Source: Nocardia rhizosphaerihabitans
Lineage (GTDB): Bacteria > Actinomycetota > Actinomycetes > Mycobacteriales > Mycobacteriaceae
Reading direction: 5' to 3'
Assembly (NCBI RefSeq): GCF_014646295.1
Contig: NZ_BMNE01000002.1
Coordinates: 250,595 to 314,594 of the forward strand
DNA: 64,000 nt
Positions 18,221 to 27,354 of this stretch are shown here, piece by piece. Positions within the stretch are counted from its first letter, which is position 1, and each line of letters begins with the position of its first letter. The notes under the pieces were generated by a model. It worked only from the letters and a program-made list of their open reading frames with translations. It did not search any database and was not told where the DNA came from. Made by a program: the position numbers and the translations under genes.

Positions 18221-18306
18221 TTTTCGGCCGCCTCGCCGCCGAGTAGCGAGACGGAACGCCGAAGGCGCGGTATCGCAGCTCGGCGGCGAGGTCACGAGGC
18301 CGAAAA
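18221..18306. terminator. long bidirectional hairpin between htpX and yajQ
   Basis: Nested inverted repeats: TTTTCGGCC (18221-18229) pairs with GGCCGAAAA (18298-18306), the 13-base arm 18231-18243 pairs with 18279-18291, and a small inner stem CGCC-GAA-GGCG lies at 18257-18267. Both strands end the structure with four T or A residues, so it can terminate transcription from either gene. Confidence 0.75.
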
Positions 18307-18322
18307 CCCGCGGCGCCAGCCG

Positions 18323-18814
18323 CTAGCGATAGTTGACGAATTGCAGGGCGATGCCGAAATCCTCGCCCTTGAGCAGGGAGATCACGGCCTGCAGGTCGTC
18401 GCGCTTCTTGCTGCTGACCCGCAGCTCCTCGCCCTGGATCTGCGCCTTCACGCCCTTGGGGCCCTCGTCGCGGATCTTCTTGGAGATCTTCTTCGCCTTC
18501 TCGGTATCGATGCCCTGCACCAGCGTGCCGGTGATCTTGAACACCTTGCCCGAGGCCTGCGGCTCGCCCGCGTCGAACGCCTTGAGCGAGATGTCACGGC
18601 GGATCAGCTTCTCCTTGAACACGTCGAGCGCGGCCTTGACCCGCTCCTCGGCGTTCGCGGTCAGCACGATGGCTTCCTCGCCCGACCACGCGATCGACGC
18701 GTCGGTGCCCTTGAAGTCGTAGCGGGAGTTCAGCTCCTTCTCCGCCTGGTGCAGCGCGTTGTCGACCTCCTGGCGATCGACCTTGCTCACCACGTCGAAT
18801 GACGAATCGGCCAC
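18323..18814 (-). CDS. YajQ family nucleotide-binding protein
   Basis: A 163-residue YajQ/DUF520 protein with the usual start [20 protein letters not shown] and the tandem RNA-recognition-like halves ([38 protein letters not shown]), ending ALQFVNYR. Relatives bind nucleotides including cyclic-di-GMP in some bacteria and affect translation or stress responses. GTG at 18814 is chosen because AGGAG lies about eight bases upstream; longer forms to 18892 lack similarity. M. tuberculosis Rv0566c is the counterpart. It is convergent with htpX. Confidence 0.92.
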   Translation of the reverse strand: MADSSFDVVSKVDRQEVDNALHQAEKELNSRYDFKGTDASIAWSGEEAIVLTANAEERVKAALDVFKEKLIRRDISLKAFDAGEPQASGKVFKITGTLVQGIDTEKAKKISKKIRDEGPKGVKAQIQGEELRVSSKKRDDLQAVISLLKGEDFGIALQFVNYR

Positions 18815-18933
18815 ACTGCGCTCCTGTCCCTCACGGTCTGACAATGGGTGCGCCGACAGGTGTGCCGGCCACCGAGACAGTTGTACCCGCATGCCTGGTC
18901 CGACCGTGCTCGCAGGGTCGTTGTGCAGGCGGT

Positions 18934-18962
18934 TTGCATTGGGGGTGTGGGTTCGTTGTAAG
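18934..18962 (+). promoter_or_regulatory. candidate promoter for tRNA-Tyr
   Basis: TTGCAT at 18934-18939, a 17-base spacer and TGTAAG at 18957-18962 place transcription start about 23 bases before the tRNA. Confidence 0.5.
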
Positions 18963-18991
18963 CTGCTCAGCGCACCGGAAACGGCGCATAA

Positions 18992-19074
18992 GGCAGATTG
19001 CCCGAGCGGCCAATGGGAGCAGACTGTAAATCTGTCGGTGAAAGCCTACGTAGGTTCGAATCCTACATCTGCCA
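18992..19074 (+). tRNA. tRNA-Tyr (GTA)
   Basis: An 83-nucleotide class II tRNA. The acceptor arm GGCAGAT pairs with ATCTGCC, the discriminator is A, the anticodon GTA is at 19026-19028, and a variable arm stands between the anticodon stem and the T-arm (GTAGGTTCGAATCCTAC). CCA is not encoded. It lies upstream of the Thr and Met tRNAs in the same direction. Confidence 0.97.
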
Positions 19075-19195
19075 CATCGAACCCCGTCGATCATCAGATC
19101 GGCGGGGTTCTTTGGTTTGTAGAGAACGGCTCGATCTGCCGGGACCGGCGATCCTACGGGTGCATGCGGGCAAAAACCGTGCCTCACCTGCCGAT

Positions 19196-19223
19196 TTGGT
19201 GCTCTCGGGTGGTAGTGTGTAAT
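19196..19223 (+). promoter_or_regulatory. candidate promoter for the tRNA-Thr/Met-rpmG-hadAB unit
   Basis: TTGGTG at 19196-19201 and TGTAAT at 19218-19223, with a 16-base spacer, are about 75 bases ahead of tRNA-Thr. TAGTGT at 19213 is an alternative -10. Confidence 0.4.
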
Positions 19224-19295
19224 CTCGTTCAGGACGCCGGAGCACGGGGTCGCGCTGATCGGCCCGCCGATACAGACTCTGTGCCACGTAGTCAT

Positions 19296-19368
19296 GCCCC
19301 CTTAGCTCAGTCGGCAGAGCGTTTCCATGGTAAGGAAAAGGTCAACGGTTCGATTCCGTTAGGGGGCT
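19296..19368 (+). tRNA. tRNA-Thr (GGT)
   Basis: A 73-nucleotide cloverleaf: acceptor GCCCCCT pairs with AGGGGGC, discriminator T, D-arm GCTCAGTCGGCAGAGC, anticodon GGT at 19329-19331, T-arm AACGGTTCGATTCCGTT. CCA is not encoded. tRNA-Met follows 58 bases later, as upstream of rpmG in M. tuberculosis. Confidence 0.96.
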
Positions 19369-19426
19369 CGCCGGATTGCCGGTGGTGACCGACTTTCCCG
19401 CCGGCCCACCGTAACAGGTCCGCCGT

Positions 19427-19502
19427 GGCGGTGTAGCTCAGTCGGTAGAGCAAACGACTCATAATCGTTGTGTCGCCGGTTCAAGTCCGGCCATCGCTAC
19501 CA
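19427..19502 (+). tRNA. tRNA-Met (CAT), elongator type
   Basis: Acceptor GGCGGTG pairs with CATCGCT through two G-T wobbles; anticodon CAT at 19460-19462 sits in an AACGA/TCGTT stem, and the T-arm is GCCGGTTCAAGTCCGGC. CCA is encoded at 19500-19502. The paired first base and the absence of three G-C pairs in the anticodon stem argue for the elongator rather than the initiator. rpmG starts 37 bases downstream. Confidence 0.93.
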
Positions 19503-19538
19503 ATAACGACTCAGCCCAGACCGGAAAGAAGGCATATC

Positions 19539-19709
19539 GTGGCCGCGAAGTCCACCGATGTCCGGCCAAAGATCACCTTGGCCTGCGAAGAGTGCAAGCA
19601 CCGCAACTACATCACCAAGAAGAACCGGCGCAACGACCCGGACCGCCTCGAGCTGAAGAAGTTCTGCCCGAACTGCGGAACCCACCGGGCGCACCGCGAG
19701 TCGCGCTGA
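19539..19709 (+). CDS. rpmG: 50S ribosomal protein L33
   Basis: A 56-residue zinc-binding (C+) L33 of the large ribosomal subunit. Two CxxC pairs, CEECKHRNY and FCPNCGTHR, give the zinc site; [17 protein letters not shown] is the family core. GTG at 19539 follows GGAAAGAAGG. The gene lies directly behind tRNA-Met, matching the rpmG2 locus (Rv0634B) in M. tuberculosis. Such loci often have a second, zinc-free L33 elsewhere; none is in this window. Confidence 0.96.
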   Translation: MAAKSTDVRPKITLACEECKHRNYITKKNRRNDPDRLELKKFCPNCGTHRAHRESR

Positions 19710-19847
19710 TTCACCAGAACATTTGCCGAAGGCCGGACGAAAGTCCGGCCTTTGTGCGTTTCCGGGGGCAATACAGTACCCCGCGGGGGCGATGTTTACA
19801 CCCCCGGACGGCTTGTGAGCGGTCTCCGTGTGAGTAAGGTCCACGTG

Positions 19848-20921
19848 GTGACACTGAACACCGGAACTGACGAAGCGGTCACCGCCGCAGCCGCCGAACC
19901 GTTCGATCCCGCCGCACACGCGGCGGCGATGGTCGGCCACCACTACCGTGTCGACGACTTCTACGAGGTCGGCCGCGAGAAGGTGCGCGAATACGCCCGT
20001 GCCGTGCAGGACTACCACCCGGTGCACTGGGAGGAAGACATCGCGCGCGAGTACGGCCACCAGGGCCTGCTCGCCCCGCTCACCTTCATCTCGCTGGTCG
20101 GCATCCTCGCTCAGCGCAAGCTGTTCGAGCGGATCGTCACCGGCTACGACCTGAGTCAGATCATGCAGACCGACCAGATCCTGGAGTTCCACCGCCCGAT
20201 CCGGGTGGGCGACCAGCTGACCTGTGATGTGTACCTGCATTCCTTCCGGCAGGCCTTCGGCGGCGACATCATCGTCACCAAGAACATCGTCACCGCCCAG
20301 GACGACGAGCTGGTGCTCACCACCTACACCACGCTGGTCGGCCGCAGCGGCGCCGACATCGATCCGGCGATGTCGGACGCGGTCCGCAACATCCTCATGC
20401 ACGGCCTCGAAGAGCCCGACCATCACGCGCCGGCCGAGCTCCCCGCCGAGATCTCCCCCGATCCGGTCACCAGGCAGCCGGAGCCGTCCGTCCCCACGCA
20501 CGCCCTGTCCTTCGACAGTGTGGCCGCGGGCGATGAACTGCCGCCGCGCACCGTCCGGCTCACCCGTGGCGATCTGGTGAACTACGCGGGCGTGTCCGGT
20601 GACGCCAACCCGATCCACTGGAGCGACGAGATCGTGAAGATGGTCGGGCTGGACGACGTGGTCGCACACGGCATGCTCACGATGGGCCTCGGCGGTGGTT
20701 TCATCACCTCGTGGCTCGGTGATCCCGGCGCGGTGAAGGAGTACAACGTCCGGTTCACCAGCCCGGTCTACGTCGGCGCCGAGTCCCCGGCCGAGGTCGA
20801 GTACACCGGTAAGGTGAAGTCGGTCGATCCCGAGACCAGGACCGCGGTCCTCGCCATCACGGCGAAGTCGGCGGGCAAGAAGATCTTCGGGCGGGCCACG
20901 GCAACCGTTCAGCTGTCCTGA
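19848..20921 (+). CDS. fused (3R)-hydroxyacyl-ACP dehydratase HadA/HadB
   Basis: One 357-residue protein combining both subunits of the FAS-II dehydratase that removes water from 3-hydroxyacyl-ACP during mycolic acid elongation. Residues about 18-180 are the HadA-like half (VGHHYRVDDFYEVGREKVREYARA). After a Pro/Glu-rich linker (about 187-215), the HadB-like half carries the hydratase motif DANPIHWSDEI through VAHGMLTMG, with catalytic Asp and His. Several GTG starts are possible (19830, 19845, 19848); AAGG at 19836-19839 favours 19845 or 19848. In M. tuberculosis these are separate genes, followed by hadC; here a tRNA follows and hadC is absent. Confidence 0.92.
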   Translation: MTLNTGTDEAVTAAAAEPFDPAAHAAAMVGHHYRVDDFYEVGREKVREYARAVQDYHPVHWEEDIAREYGHQGLLAPLTFISLVGILAQRKLFERIVTGYDLSQIMQTDQILEFHRPIRVGDQLTCDVYLHSFRQAFGGDIIVTKNIVTAQDDELVLTTYTTLVGRSGADIDPAMSDAVRNILMHGLEEPDHHAPAELPAEISPDPVTRQPEPSVPTHALSFDSVAAGDELPPRTVRLTRGDLVNYAGVSGDANPIHWSDEIVKMVGLDDVVAHGMLTMGLGGGFITSWLGDPGAVKEYNVRFTSPVYVGAESPAEVEYTGKVKSVDPETRTAVLAITAKSAGKKIFGRATATVQLS

Positions 20922-20940
20922 CCTGGTCGGCTGTACCGGA

Positions 20941-20971
20941 TTGGCGAATACCGCACGCGGTAACGTACACT
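20941..20971 (+). promoter_or_regulatory. candidate promoter for tRNA-Trp/secE
   Basis: TTGGCG at 20941-20946 and TACACT at 20966-20971 are separated by 19 bases. A GGGG-ACTAGAT-CCCC hairpin and an 8-bp stem (21086-21093 with 21111-21118) lie between this site and the tRNA and may guide 5' processing. Confidence 0.35.
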
Positions 20972-21120
20972 CGGGACTCTGGGGTCACCGGCTGCTGCGC
21001 GCTGATCTTCCCGGGGACTAGATCCCCCACGGAAGCGGCGCGCATGTTGTGTGGCACCAGAGCTCGATAATCGAATATCGACTGTGGTTGGACAACTACA
21101 GCTCAGGCTGGTCCAACCGA

Positions 21121-21193
<73 letters not shown>

Positions 21194-21224
21194 CCCTGAA
21201 TGCCAGCGACGAGGAAGGATCGAC

Positions 21225-21602
21225 GTGAGCGACGAGCGGGATACTCGCGCCGAAGACGGCGACGACACCGCCGCTGCCACTCGGCCGAGCGGCAAGCGGA
21301 CAGCTCGCCGTGCGCGCACGTCGGATGCTCCGGCGGACACCGGTTCGGTGGCCACGCTGGACCGGCCCTCCTTGCGCAAGGCAGACAAGACTGCCGGGAA
21401 GGCCAAATCGGGCAACCCGTTCAAGCGGCTGCTCAAGTTCCTGCGAGAGGTTATCGCGGAACTGCGCAAGGTGATCTGGCCCAACCGGAAGCAGATGGTC
21501 ACCTATACGGCCGTCGTTCTGGTGTTCGTGGTCTTCATGGTCGCGTTCATCGCCGGGATCGACGTGGCGTTCGTCAAGGGTGTCGACTGGCTGTTCGGCT
21601 GA
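21225..21602 (+). CDS. secE: preprotein translocase subunit SecE
   Basis: The small essential subunit of the SecYEG channel, 125 residues. A long Arg/Ala/Asp-rich N-terminal extension (about 65 residues, typical of actinobacteria) precedes the amphipathic helix FLREVIAELRKVIWPNRKQM and one transmembrane helix TYTAVVLVFVVFMVAFIAGI. GTG at 21225 has a GAGGAAGGA site upstream. It follows tRNA-Trp and precedes nusG by 85 bases in one transcription unit. Confidence 0.95.
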   Translation: MSDERDTRAEDGDDTAAATRPSGKRTARRARTSDAPADTGSVATLDRPSLRKADKTAGKAKSGNPFKRLLKFLREVIAELRKVIWPNRKQMVTYTAVVLVFVVFMVAFIAGIDVAFVKGVDWLFG

Positions 21603-21624
21603 TCGCCGACACCCACGCCGGTAG

Positions 21625-22509
<885 letters not shown>

Positions 22510-22530
22510 ATTCTCTCCGCTCTCGCTCGA

Positions 22531-22565
22531 CGGCACCGCTCACCGGCGGTGCCGTTCGGCGTTTG
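22531..22565 (+). terminator. terminator-like hairpin after nusG
   Basis: CGGCACCG (22531-22538) pairs with CGGTGCCG (22547-22554) and is followed by TTCGGCGTTT. The weak T-tract makes it a partial or I-shaped terminator. Confidence 0.5.
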
Positions 22566-22582
22566 CGCTGGTCACCACCCGA

Positions 22583-22613
22583 TTGCTGGGTCGCGGGTTG
22601 AGTCAAGTAGAGT
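22583..22613 (+). promoter_or_regulatory. candidate rplKA promoter
   Basis: TTGCTG at 22583-22588 and TAGAGT at 22608-22613 with a 19-base spacer, about 140 bases ahead of rplK. The long leader in between probably holds the L1 autoregulatory target, though I cannot mark it precisely. Confidence 0.4.
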
Positions 22614-22750
22614 GTGATGGTTCGTGCTCTGACTTCCCGTAGTACTTTTCGGGCCCGGTCGTGCGCGGATGCCGGGCTTGGACCCGGCGTGGGAGCGATC
22701 CCGCAACAGGCTTACGGCAACCGTAAGGAACCGAAACCCAAGGAAGAAAG

Positions 22751-23185
22751 ATGCCCCCCAAGAAGAAGAAGCTCGCCGGGATCATCAAGCTGCAGATCCA
22801 GGCCGGCGCCGCGAACCCGGCTCCTCCGGTCGGCCCCGCGCTCGGTCAGCACGGCGTCAACATCATGGAGTTCTGCAAGGCGTACAACGCCGCGACCGAG
22901 TCGCAGCGTGGCAACGTCATCCCGGTCGAGATCTCGGTGTACGAGGACCGGACGTTCGACTTCAAGCTGAAGACCCCGCCCGCCGCGCGTCTGCTGCTCA
23001 AGGCCGCCGGTGTGCAGAAGGGCTCGGCCGAGCCGCACAAGACCAAGGTCGCCAAGGTCACCATGGACCAGGTCCGGGAGATCGCCAAGACCAAGGCCGA
23101 GGATCTCAACGCCACCGATCTCGATCAGGCCGCGAAGATCATCGCCGGTACCGCCCGCTCGATGGGTATCACCGTCGAAGGCTGA
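22751..23185 (+). CDS. rplK: 50S ribosomal protein L11
   Basis: A 144-residue L11, a component of the GTPase-associated centre and the binding site of thiopeptide antibiotics. The N-terminal proline-rich region [26 protein letters not shown] and the C-terminal RNA-binding domain ([31 protein letters not shown]) are intact. ATG at 22751 follows AAGGAAGAAAG. rplA follows after 154 bases. Confidence 0.98.
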
Positions 23186-23339
23186 GCGTCAGCGCCGGAG
23201 GCGGCAGCGCAGCGTGACCACGCAGGCGCAGCGAAGCCTTCGAACGTGCACTGAGGCTGAGCGAATCCTCGCTCTATGTGGGAGGGCCGGCCAGGCCCGG
23301 GACACCACATCTGAACTCGAACATTAAGGACAGAGAAAC

Positions 23340-24053
23340 ATGGCAAAGCGAAGCAAGGCGTATCTCGCCGCTGCTGAGAAGGTCGATCGCGACAAGCTGT
23401 ACTCCCCGCTGGCCGCTGCGCGCCTGGCGAAGGAGACCGCGACCACCAAGACCGACGCGACCGTCGAGGTCGCCGTCCGTCTCGGCGTGGATCCCCGTAA
23501 GGCCGACCAGATGGTCCGCGGCACCGTCAACCTGCCGCACGGCACCGGTAAGACCGCCCGCGTCATCGTGTTCGCCGCCGGCGAGAAGGCCGCCGAGGCC
23601 GAGGCCGCCGGTGCCGACGCCGTTGGCGCCGAGGACCTGATCGAGCGGATCCAGGGCGGCTGGCTGGACTTCGACGCCGCGATCGCCACCCCGGACCAGA
23701 TGGCCAAGGTCGGCCGCATCGCGCGTGTCCTCGGCCCGCGTGGTCTGATGCCGAACCCGAAGACGGGCACCGTCACCAACGATGTGACCAAGGCCGTCAA
23801 CGACATCAAGGGCGGCAAGATCAACTTCCGCGTCGACAAGCAGGCCAACCTGCACTTCGTCATCGGCAAGGCCTCGTTCGACGACGCCAAGCTGGTGGAG
23901 AACTACGGCGCCGCGCTGGACGAGATCCTGCGTGTGAAGCCGTCGACCGCCAAGGGTCGCTATGTCAAGAAGATCACGGTTTCGACCAACACCGGACCGG
24001 GCATCCCGGTGGACCCGAACCGCACCCGCAACCTCCTCGACGAGGATGCGTGA
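23340..24053 (+). CDS. rplA: 50S ribosomal protein L1
   Basis: A 237-residue L1 protein that binds 23S rRNA at the mobile stalk and usually represses its own operon. The signature [18 protein letters not shown] is at about residues 137-154, and [21 protein letters not shown] and [18 protein letters not shown] follow. ATG at 23340 after a GGACAG site. A strong terminator follows the stop, separating it from the leftward MFS gene. Confidence 0.98.
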   Translation: MAKRSKAYLAAAEKVDRDKLYSPLAAARLAKETATTKTDATVEVAVRLGVDPRKADQMVRGTVNLPHGTGKTARVIVFAAGEKAAEAEAAGADAVGAEDLIERIQGGWLDFDAAIATPDQMAKVGRIARVLGPRGLMPNPKTGTVTNDVTKAVNDIKGGKINFRVDKQANLHFVIGKASFDDAKLVENYGAALDEILRVKPSTAKGRYVKKITVSTNTGPGIPVDPNRTRNLLDEDA

Positions 24054-24084
24054 GCTTCCACTGACAGGTAGCTCCTGATCGACC

Positions 24085-24126
24085 GCGAGGGTGGGAACGC
24101 ACTGCGTTCCCACCCTCGCTGGTTTT
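24085..24126. terminator. strong terminator after rplA
   Basis: Seventeen-base perfect arms (24085-24101 with 24103-24119) followed by TGGTTTT. It lies between convergent genes and can serve both. Confidence 0.88.
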
Positions 24127-24132
24127 CCGGGG

Positions 24133-25731
24133 TCAGTCCTTCTTGCGCCAGCCGAGCAGCACCGATTCGCCGTCCTGCGGCTTCCACGGCAGGAAGATCG
24201 CGACGATCACCGCGCAGACCCCGACCGCGCCCGCCGCCACCAGGGACGCGGTGTGCGCACCCTGGAGGGTCGCCGTCTTCATGGCGACGATGAGGTTCTC
24301 GCGCTGGGACTCCAGGAACGGGGTCAGCTCGCGTTTGCGCAGCTCCAGCACGCTGAGCGGACTGGCCTTGACCAGGCTCTTCTCGTTGGCGTTCATGATG
24401 CCGAGCGGGATGGCGTCGACCCGGGCGCCGATTCGGCTGGTGTAGTACGAGGCGACGATCGAGCCGAGCACCGCGACGCCGAGGGTGCCGCCGATTTCGC
24501 GGGTGGTGTCGTTGACGGCCGAGCCCGCGCCCGCCTCGTCGAGGGGGAGTGCGGACATGATCGACTCGGTCGCCGGTCCCTGCACGATGCCGAGGCCCAG
24601 CGCCATCGACACCATCGAGGGCAGCACCCCGATCACATAGCTGCTGTCCACCGTGACCTGGCCGCCCAGGTACAGGCCCACCCCGGTGAGCAACAGCCCG
24701 ATCACCAGCACCGCGGTGGTGCCGACCCGTTGCGCGAGCAGCGTCGCGACCGGAGCGCCGATGGCCACCGAGAACGCGAACGGCAAAGACGCGATGCCGA
24801 ATTCGAGCGGGGTGTATTCACGCACGCCCTGGAAATACTGCGTGATCAGAAAGAGGAACCCGAACATCGAGAAGTAGCCGACGGCAATTGCCAAGGCGGG
24901 CAACGAGAATCGCCGATTCCGGAACAGTCGCATATCGAGAATCGGTGCGGCCGTGCGTAATTCCCACGTGACGAAAGCGGCGAGCAGCACGACGCCGAGT
25001 GCCGCCGTGCACAGTGTGGTGAGCGAGAGCCAGCCGTTGTGCGGCGCTTCGATAATCGCCCACACCACCAGCGTGATGCCCGCGATCGACAGAGCGATGC
25101 CGGGGAGATCCAGCTTGCCGACCTGGTCGGCGCGCGATTCCGGCACCCAGATCAGCGTCGCGATCAGCGCGGCCAGCGCCACCGGCACATTGATCCAGAA
25201 CACCGAATGCCAGCTGAAATGTTCGAGCAGCCAGCCGCCCGAGATCGGGCCGATGGCGATGGCGAAGCCTGCCATCGCGGTCCAGGCGGCGATGGCGAGT
25301 GCGCGTTCGCGCTTGTCGGTGAAGATGTTGATGATCAGGGCCAGGGTGGCGGGGAAGACCGCGGCGGCGAAGACGCCCATCGCCGCGCGGGCCGCGATGA
25401 CCTGCGTCATCGATTCGGCGAGCGCACCGCCGACCGACATCACCGCGATGCCGATCAGGCCGACGATCATGATCCGCCTGCGACCGTAGCGGTCACCGAG
25501 ATTGCCCGCGGCGAGCAGCAATCCGGCGAAGGTCAGGGTGTAGGCGTCGACGACCCACTGCAAGCCGGAGACTCCGGTCTGCAGCTGGACGCCGATGGAC
25601 GGGAGGGCGACGTTGACGATGGTGTTGTCGAGGACGACCAGCAGTTCGGCCAGACAGATCACGGCGAGTGCGAGGAATCGCTGTGAACGTCGGTCCAGCA
25701 GCGGTGGTGGAGCGACTATGGAGGTTGCCAT
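24133..25731 (-). CDS. MFS drug exporter, DHA2 (14-TM) family
   Basis: A 532-residue proton-driven efflux protein of the EmrB/QacA type in the plasma membrane. It shows 14 hydrophobic segments; TM1 holds LLVVLDNTIVNVALPSI (motif D1) and the first cytoplasmic loop holds GNLGDRYGRRR (motif A). The last part has a periplasmic-type loop before TM14 with many charges (LELRKRELTPFLESQREN). It lies between rplA and rplJ, opposite to both, where other genes lie in M. tuberculosis. No dedicated regulator is adjacent; a GTTAC-N11-GTAAC repeat lies upstream. Substrate unknown. Confidence 0.9.
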   Translation of the reverse strand: MATSIVAPPPLLDRRSQRFLALAVICLAELLVVLDNTIVNVALPSIGVQLQTGVSGLQWVVDAYTLTFAGLLLAAGNLGDRYGRRRIMIVGLIGIAVMSVGGALAESMTQVIAARAAMGVFAAAVFPATLALIINIFTDKRERALAIAAWTAMAGFAIAIGPISGGWLLEHFSWHSVFWINVPVALAALIATLIWVPESRADQVGKLDLPGIALSIAGITLVVWAIIEAPHNGWLSLTTLCTAALGVVLLAAFVTWELRTAAPILDMRLFRNRRFSLPALAIAVGYFSMFGFLFLITQYFQGVREYTPLEFGIASLPFAFSVAIGAPVATLLAQRVGTTAVLVIGLLLTGVGLYLGGQVTVDSSYVIGVLPSMVSMALGLGIVQGPATESIMSALPLDEAGAGSAVNDTTREIGGTLGVAVLGSIVASYYTSRIGARVDAIPLGIMNANEKSLVKASPLSVLELRKRELTPFLESQRENLIVAMKTATLQGAHTASLVAAGAVGVCAVIVAIFLPWKPQDGESVLLGWRKKD

Positions 25732-25749
25732 AGTTGAGGAGTGAACCAG

Positions 25750-25770
25750 GTTACTGTCACCTTGCGTAAC
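25750..25770. promoter_or_regulatory. inverted repeat upstream of the MFS gene
   Basis: GTTAC (25750-25754) and GTAAC (25766-25770) are separated by 11 bases, 19 bases before the MFS start. The spacing of centres, about 16 bases, suits a dimeric repressor such as a TetR or MarR protein, but none is encoded next to it. Confidence 0.35.
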
Positions 25771-25924
25771 ACTTTCTTGGTGCGATTGCTACCACATTGC
25801 AGGAGCGAAAGTGAGCTACGCCACAAGAGATTTGGCCGAATCGGGCGGGCGCTGGACCCGTTTTGGCAGATGGGGGCAGGTACCGCTACAGTGGACTCCG
25901 GTCATCGACATGTTCGATGGCTAC

Positions 25925-26073
25925 CCATTCGTTCTACCGAAGACCGTTGGTCGTCGATGCCGCTTGCGTGGTGTCGATCGAAGGTCCGGCGACATTGCCG
26001 GCGGCCCACGCAGGGAGAGCTGAGGCCGATCTTTCGCGCCCCGGTACGCCTTGCGTCCGGGGCGTTAGTTTTG
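25925..26073 (+). ncRNA. ribosomal protein L10 leader with terminator-like attenuator
   Basis: The rplJ leader contains the conserved ACCGAAGACC-GTTGGTC stretch near 25936, the GCAGGGAGAGCTGAGGCC block near 26010 and TACGCCTTGCGTCCGGGGCG at 26045-26064. These match the L10 leader RNA, to which the L10-L12 complex binds to repress its own synthesis. Its last stem (CGCCCCGG 26037-26044 with CCGGGGCG 26057-26064) is followed by TTAGTTTT, so it may also attenuate transcription. The start boundary is approximate. No coding sequence is seen between 25732 and 26134. Confidence 0.8.
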
Positions 26074-26134
26074 TCGCCGGCCCCTGAATTCGGTAGTGCG
26101 CGTTCACGAACCGACATCAGAGAGGAGGCGAAGT

Positions 26135-26665
26135 ATGGCGAAGCCTGAAAAGGTCACCGCTGTCGCGGAGATCGCGGAGCAGTTCAAGAACTCCACGGCC
26201 ACTGTTGTCACGGAATACCGTGGTCTTTCGGTCGGCAAGCTCACCGAGCTGCGTCGTGCGCTCGGCGCCGAGGCCACGTACTCCGTCGCCAAGAACACCC
26301 TGGTCAAGCTCGCGGCCGCGGAAGCGGGCGTCGAGGGCCTGGACGACTTGTTCGTCGGACCGACCGCCATCACCTTCATCCAGGGTGAGCCGGTCAACGC
26401 CGCGAAGGCGCTCAAGACCTTCGCCAAGGACAACAAGGCGCTCGTCATCAAGGGCGGCTACATGGACGGCGCTGCGCTGTCCGTGTCCGAGGTCGAGAAG
26501 ATCGCCGACCTGGAGACCCGCGAGGTCCTGCTGGCCAAGCTGGCCGGTGCGATGAAGGGCAACATGTCCAAGGCTGCCGGGCTGTTCTCGGCTCCCGCAG
26601 GTCAGGTGGCCCGTCTGGCCGCCGCGCTGCAGGAGAAGAAGCAGGCCGAAGGCGCTGCCGAGTAA
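26135..26665 (+). CDS. rplJ: 50S ribosomal protein L10
   Basis: A 176-residue L10 that anchors L7/L12 dimers to the stalk base. The conserved start [32 protein letters not shown] and [10 protein letters not shown] are present, and the long C-terminal helix ([15 protein letters not shown]) is the L12-binding tail. ATG at 26135 has a strong GAGGAGG site eight bases upstream. rplL follows in 60 bases, and an L10 leader precedes. Confidence 0.98.
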   Translation: MAKPEKVTAVAEIAEQFKNSTATVVTEYRGLSVGKLTELRRALGAEATYSVAKNTLVKLAAAEAGVEGLDDLFVGPTAITFIQGEPVNAAKALKTFAKDNKALVIKGGYMDGAALSVSEVEKIADLETREVLLAKLAGAMKGNMSKAAGLFSAPAGQVARLAAALQEKKQAEGAAE

Positions 26666-26684
26666 TACCCCCGCACGGGTATTA
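26663..26684 (+). promoter_or_regulatory. intercistronic stem-loop overlapping the rplJ stop
   Basis: TAATACCC (26663-26670) pairs perfectly with GGGTATTA (26677-26684) across a six-base loop; the rplJ stop codon lies in the first arm. It may be an RNA processing or stability element between rplJ and rplL. Confidence 0.5.
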
Positions 26685-26725
26685 CGCCCGCGCGCACAAG
26701 ACATTCACTACCGAAAGGAACAATC

Positions 26726-27112
26726 ATGGCCAAGCTGTCCACCGAAGAGCTGCTCGAGGTTTTCTCGGAGATGACCCTGCTGGAGCTGTCGGGCTTCGTG
26801 AAGGCGTTCGAGGAGAAGTTCGAGGTCACCGCTGCTGCCCCCGTCGCCGTTGCCGCCGCGGGTGCCGCCCCGGCCGCCGCTGACGCCGCCGAGGAGCAGG
26901 ACGAGTTCGACGTCATCCTCGAGGGTGCGGGCGACAAGAAGATCCAGGTCATCAAGGTGGTCCGTGAGATCGTCTCCGGCCTGGGCCTGAAGGAAGCCAA
27001 GGACCTGGTCGAGGGTGCCCCGAAGCCGATCCTGGAGAAGGTCGCCAAGGAGGCCGCCGAGGCCGCCAAGGCGAAGCTGGAAGAGGCCGGCGCCAAGGTG
27101 TCCGTCAAGTAA
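26726..27112 (+). CDS. rplL: 50S ribosomal protein L7/L12
   Basis: A 128-residue stalk protein that recruits translation GTPases. The N-terminal dimerisation helices ([29 protein letters not shown]), the Ala-rich hinge (about residues 36-53) and the C-terminal factor-binding domain ([38 protein letters not shown]) are all present. ATG at 26726 after GAAAGGAAC. It is followed by a terminator. Confidence 0.98.
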   Translation: MAKLSTEELLEVFSEMTLLELSGFVKAFEEKFEVTAAAPVAVAAAGAAPAAADAAEEQDEFDVILEGAGDKKIQVIKVVREIVSGLGLKEAKDLVEGAPKPILEKVAKEAAEAAKAKLEEAGAKVSVK

Positions 27113-27132
27113 TTCGGCGCTTCGCGTTCGCG

Positions 27133-27170
27133 AACGGGCGGTCCTTTCGGGGGCCGCCCGTTTGTTATTT
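27133..27170 (+). terminator. rho-independent terminator after rplL
   Basis: AACGGGCGG (27133-27141) pairs with CCGCCCGTT (27154-27162) across a 12-base loop and is followed by TGTTATTT. Confidence 0.88.
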
Positions 27171-27354
27171 GTCCGGACATGCGATGGTGATACGCGCTGT
27201 ATCAACCGGGTGGGTTACTCTTCAGTCATATGAGGGTGTGCCCTGTCTCACTGATGGGATACAGTGACCGGACCCACAGTGTCGTGACGCACCGCCGTGA
27301 TGTGAGCGCGCGGTCAGCGGGGTGGGCTGCTCGCAGGCAACAATGGAGGTAGGC

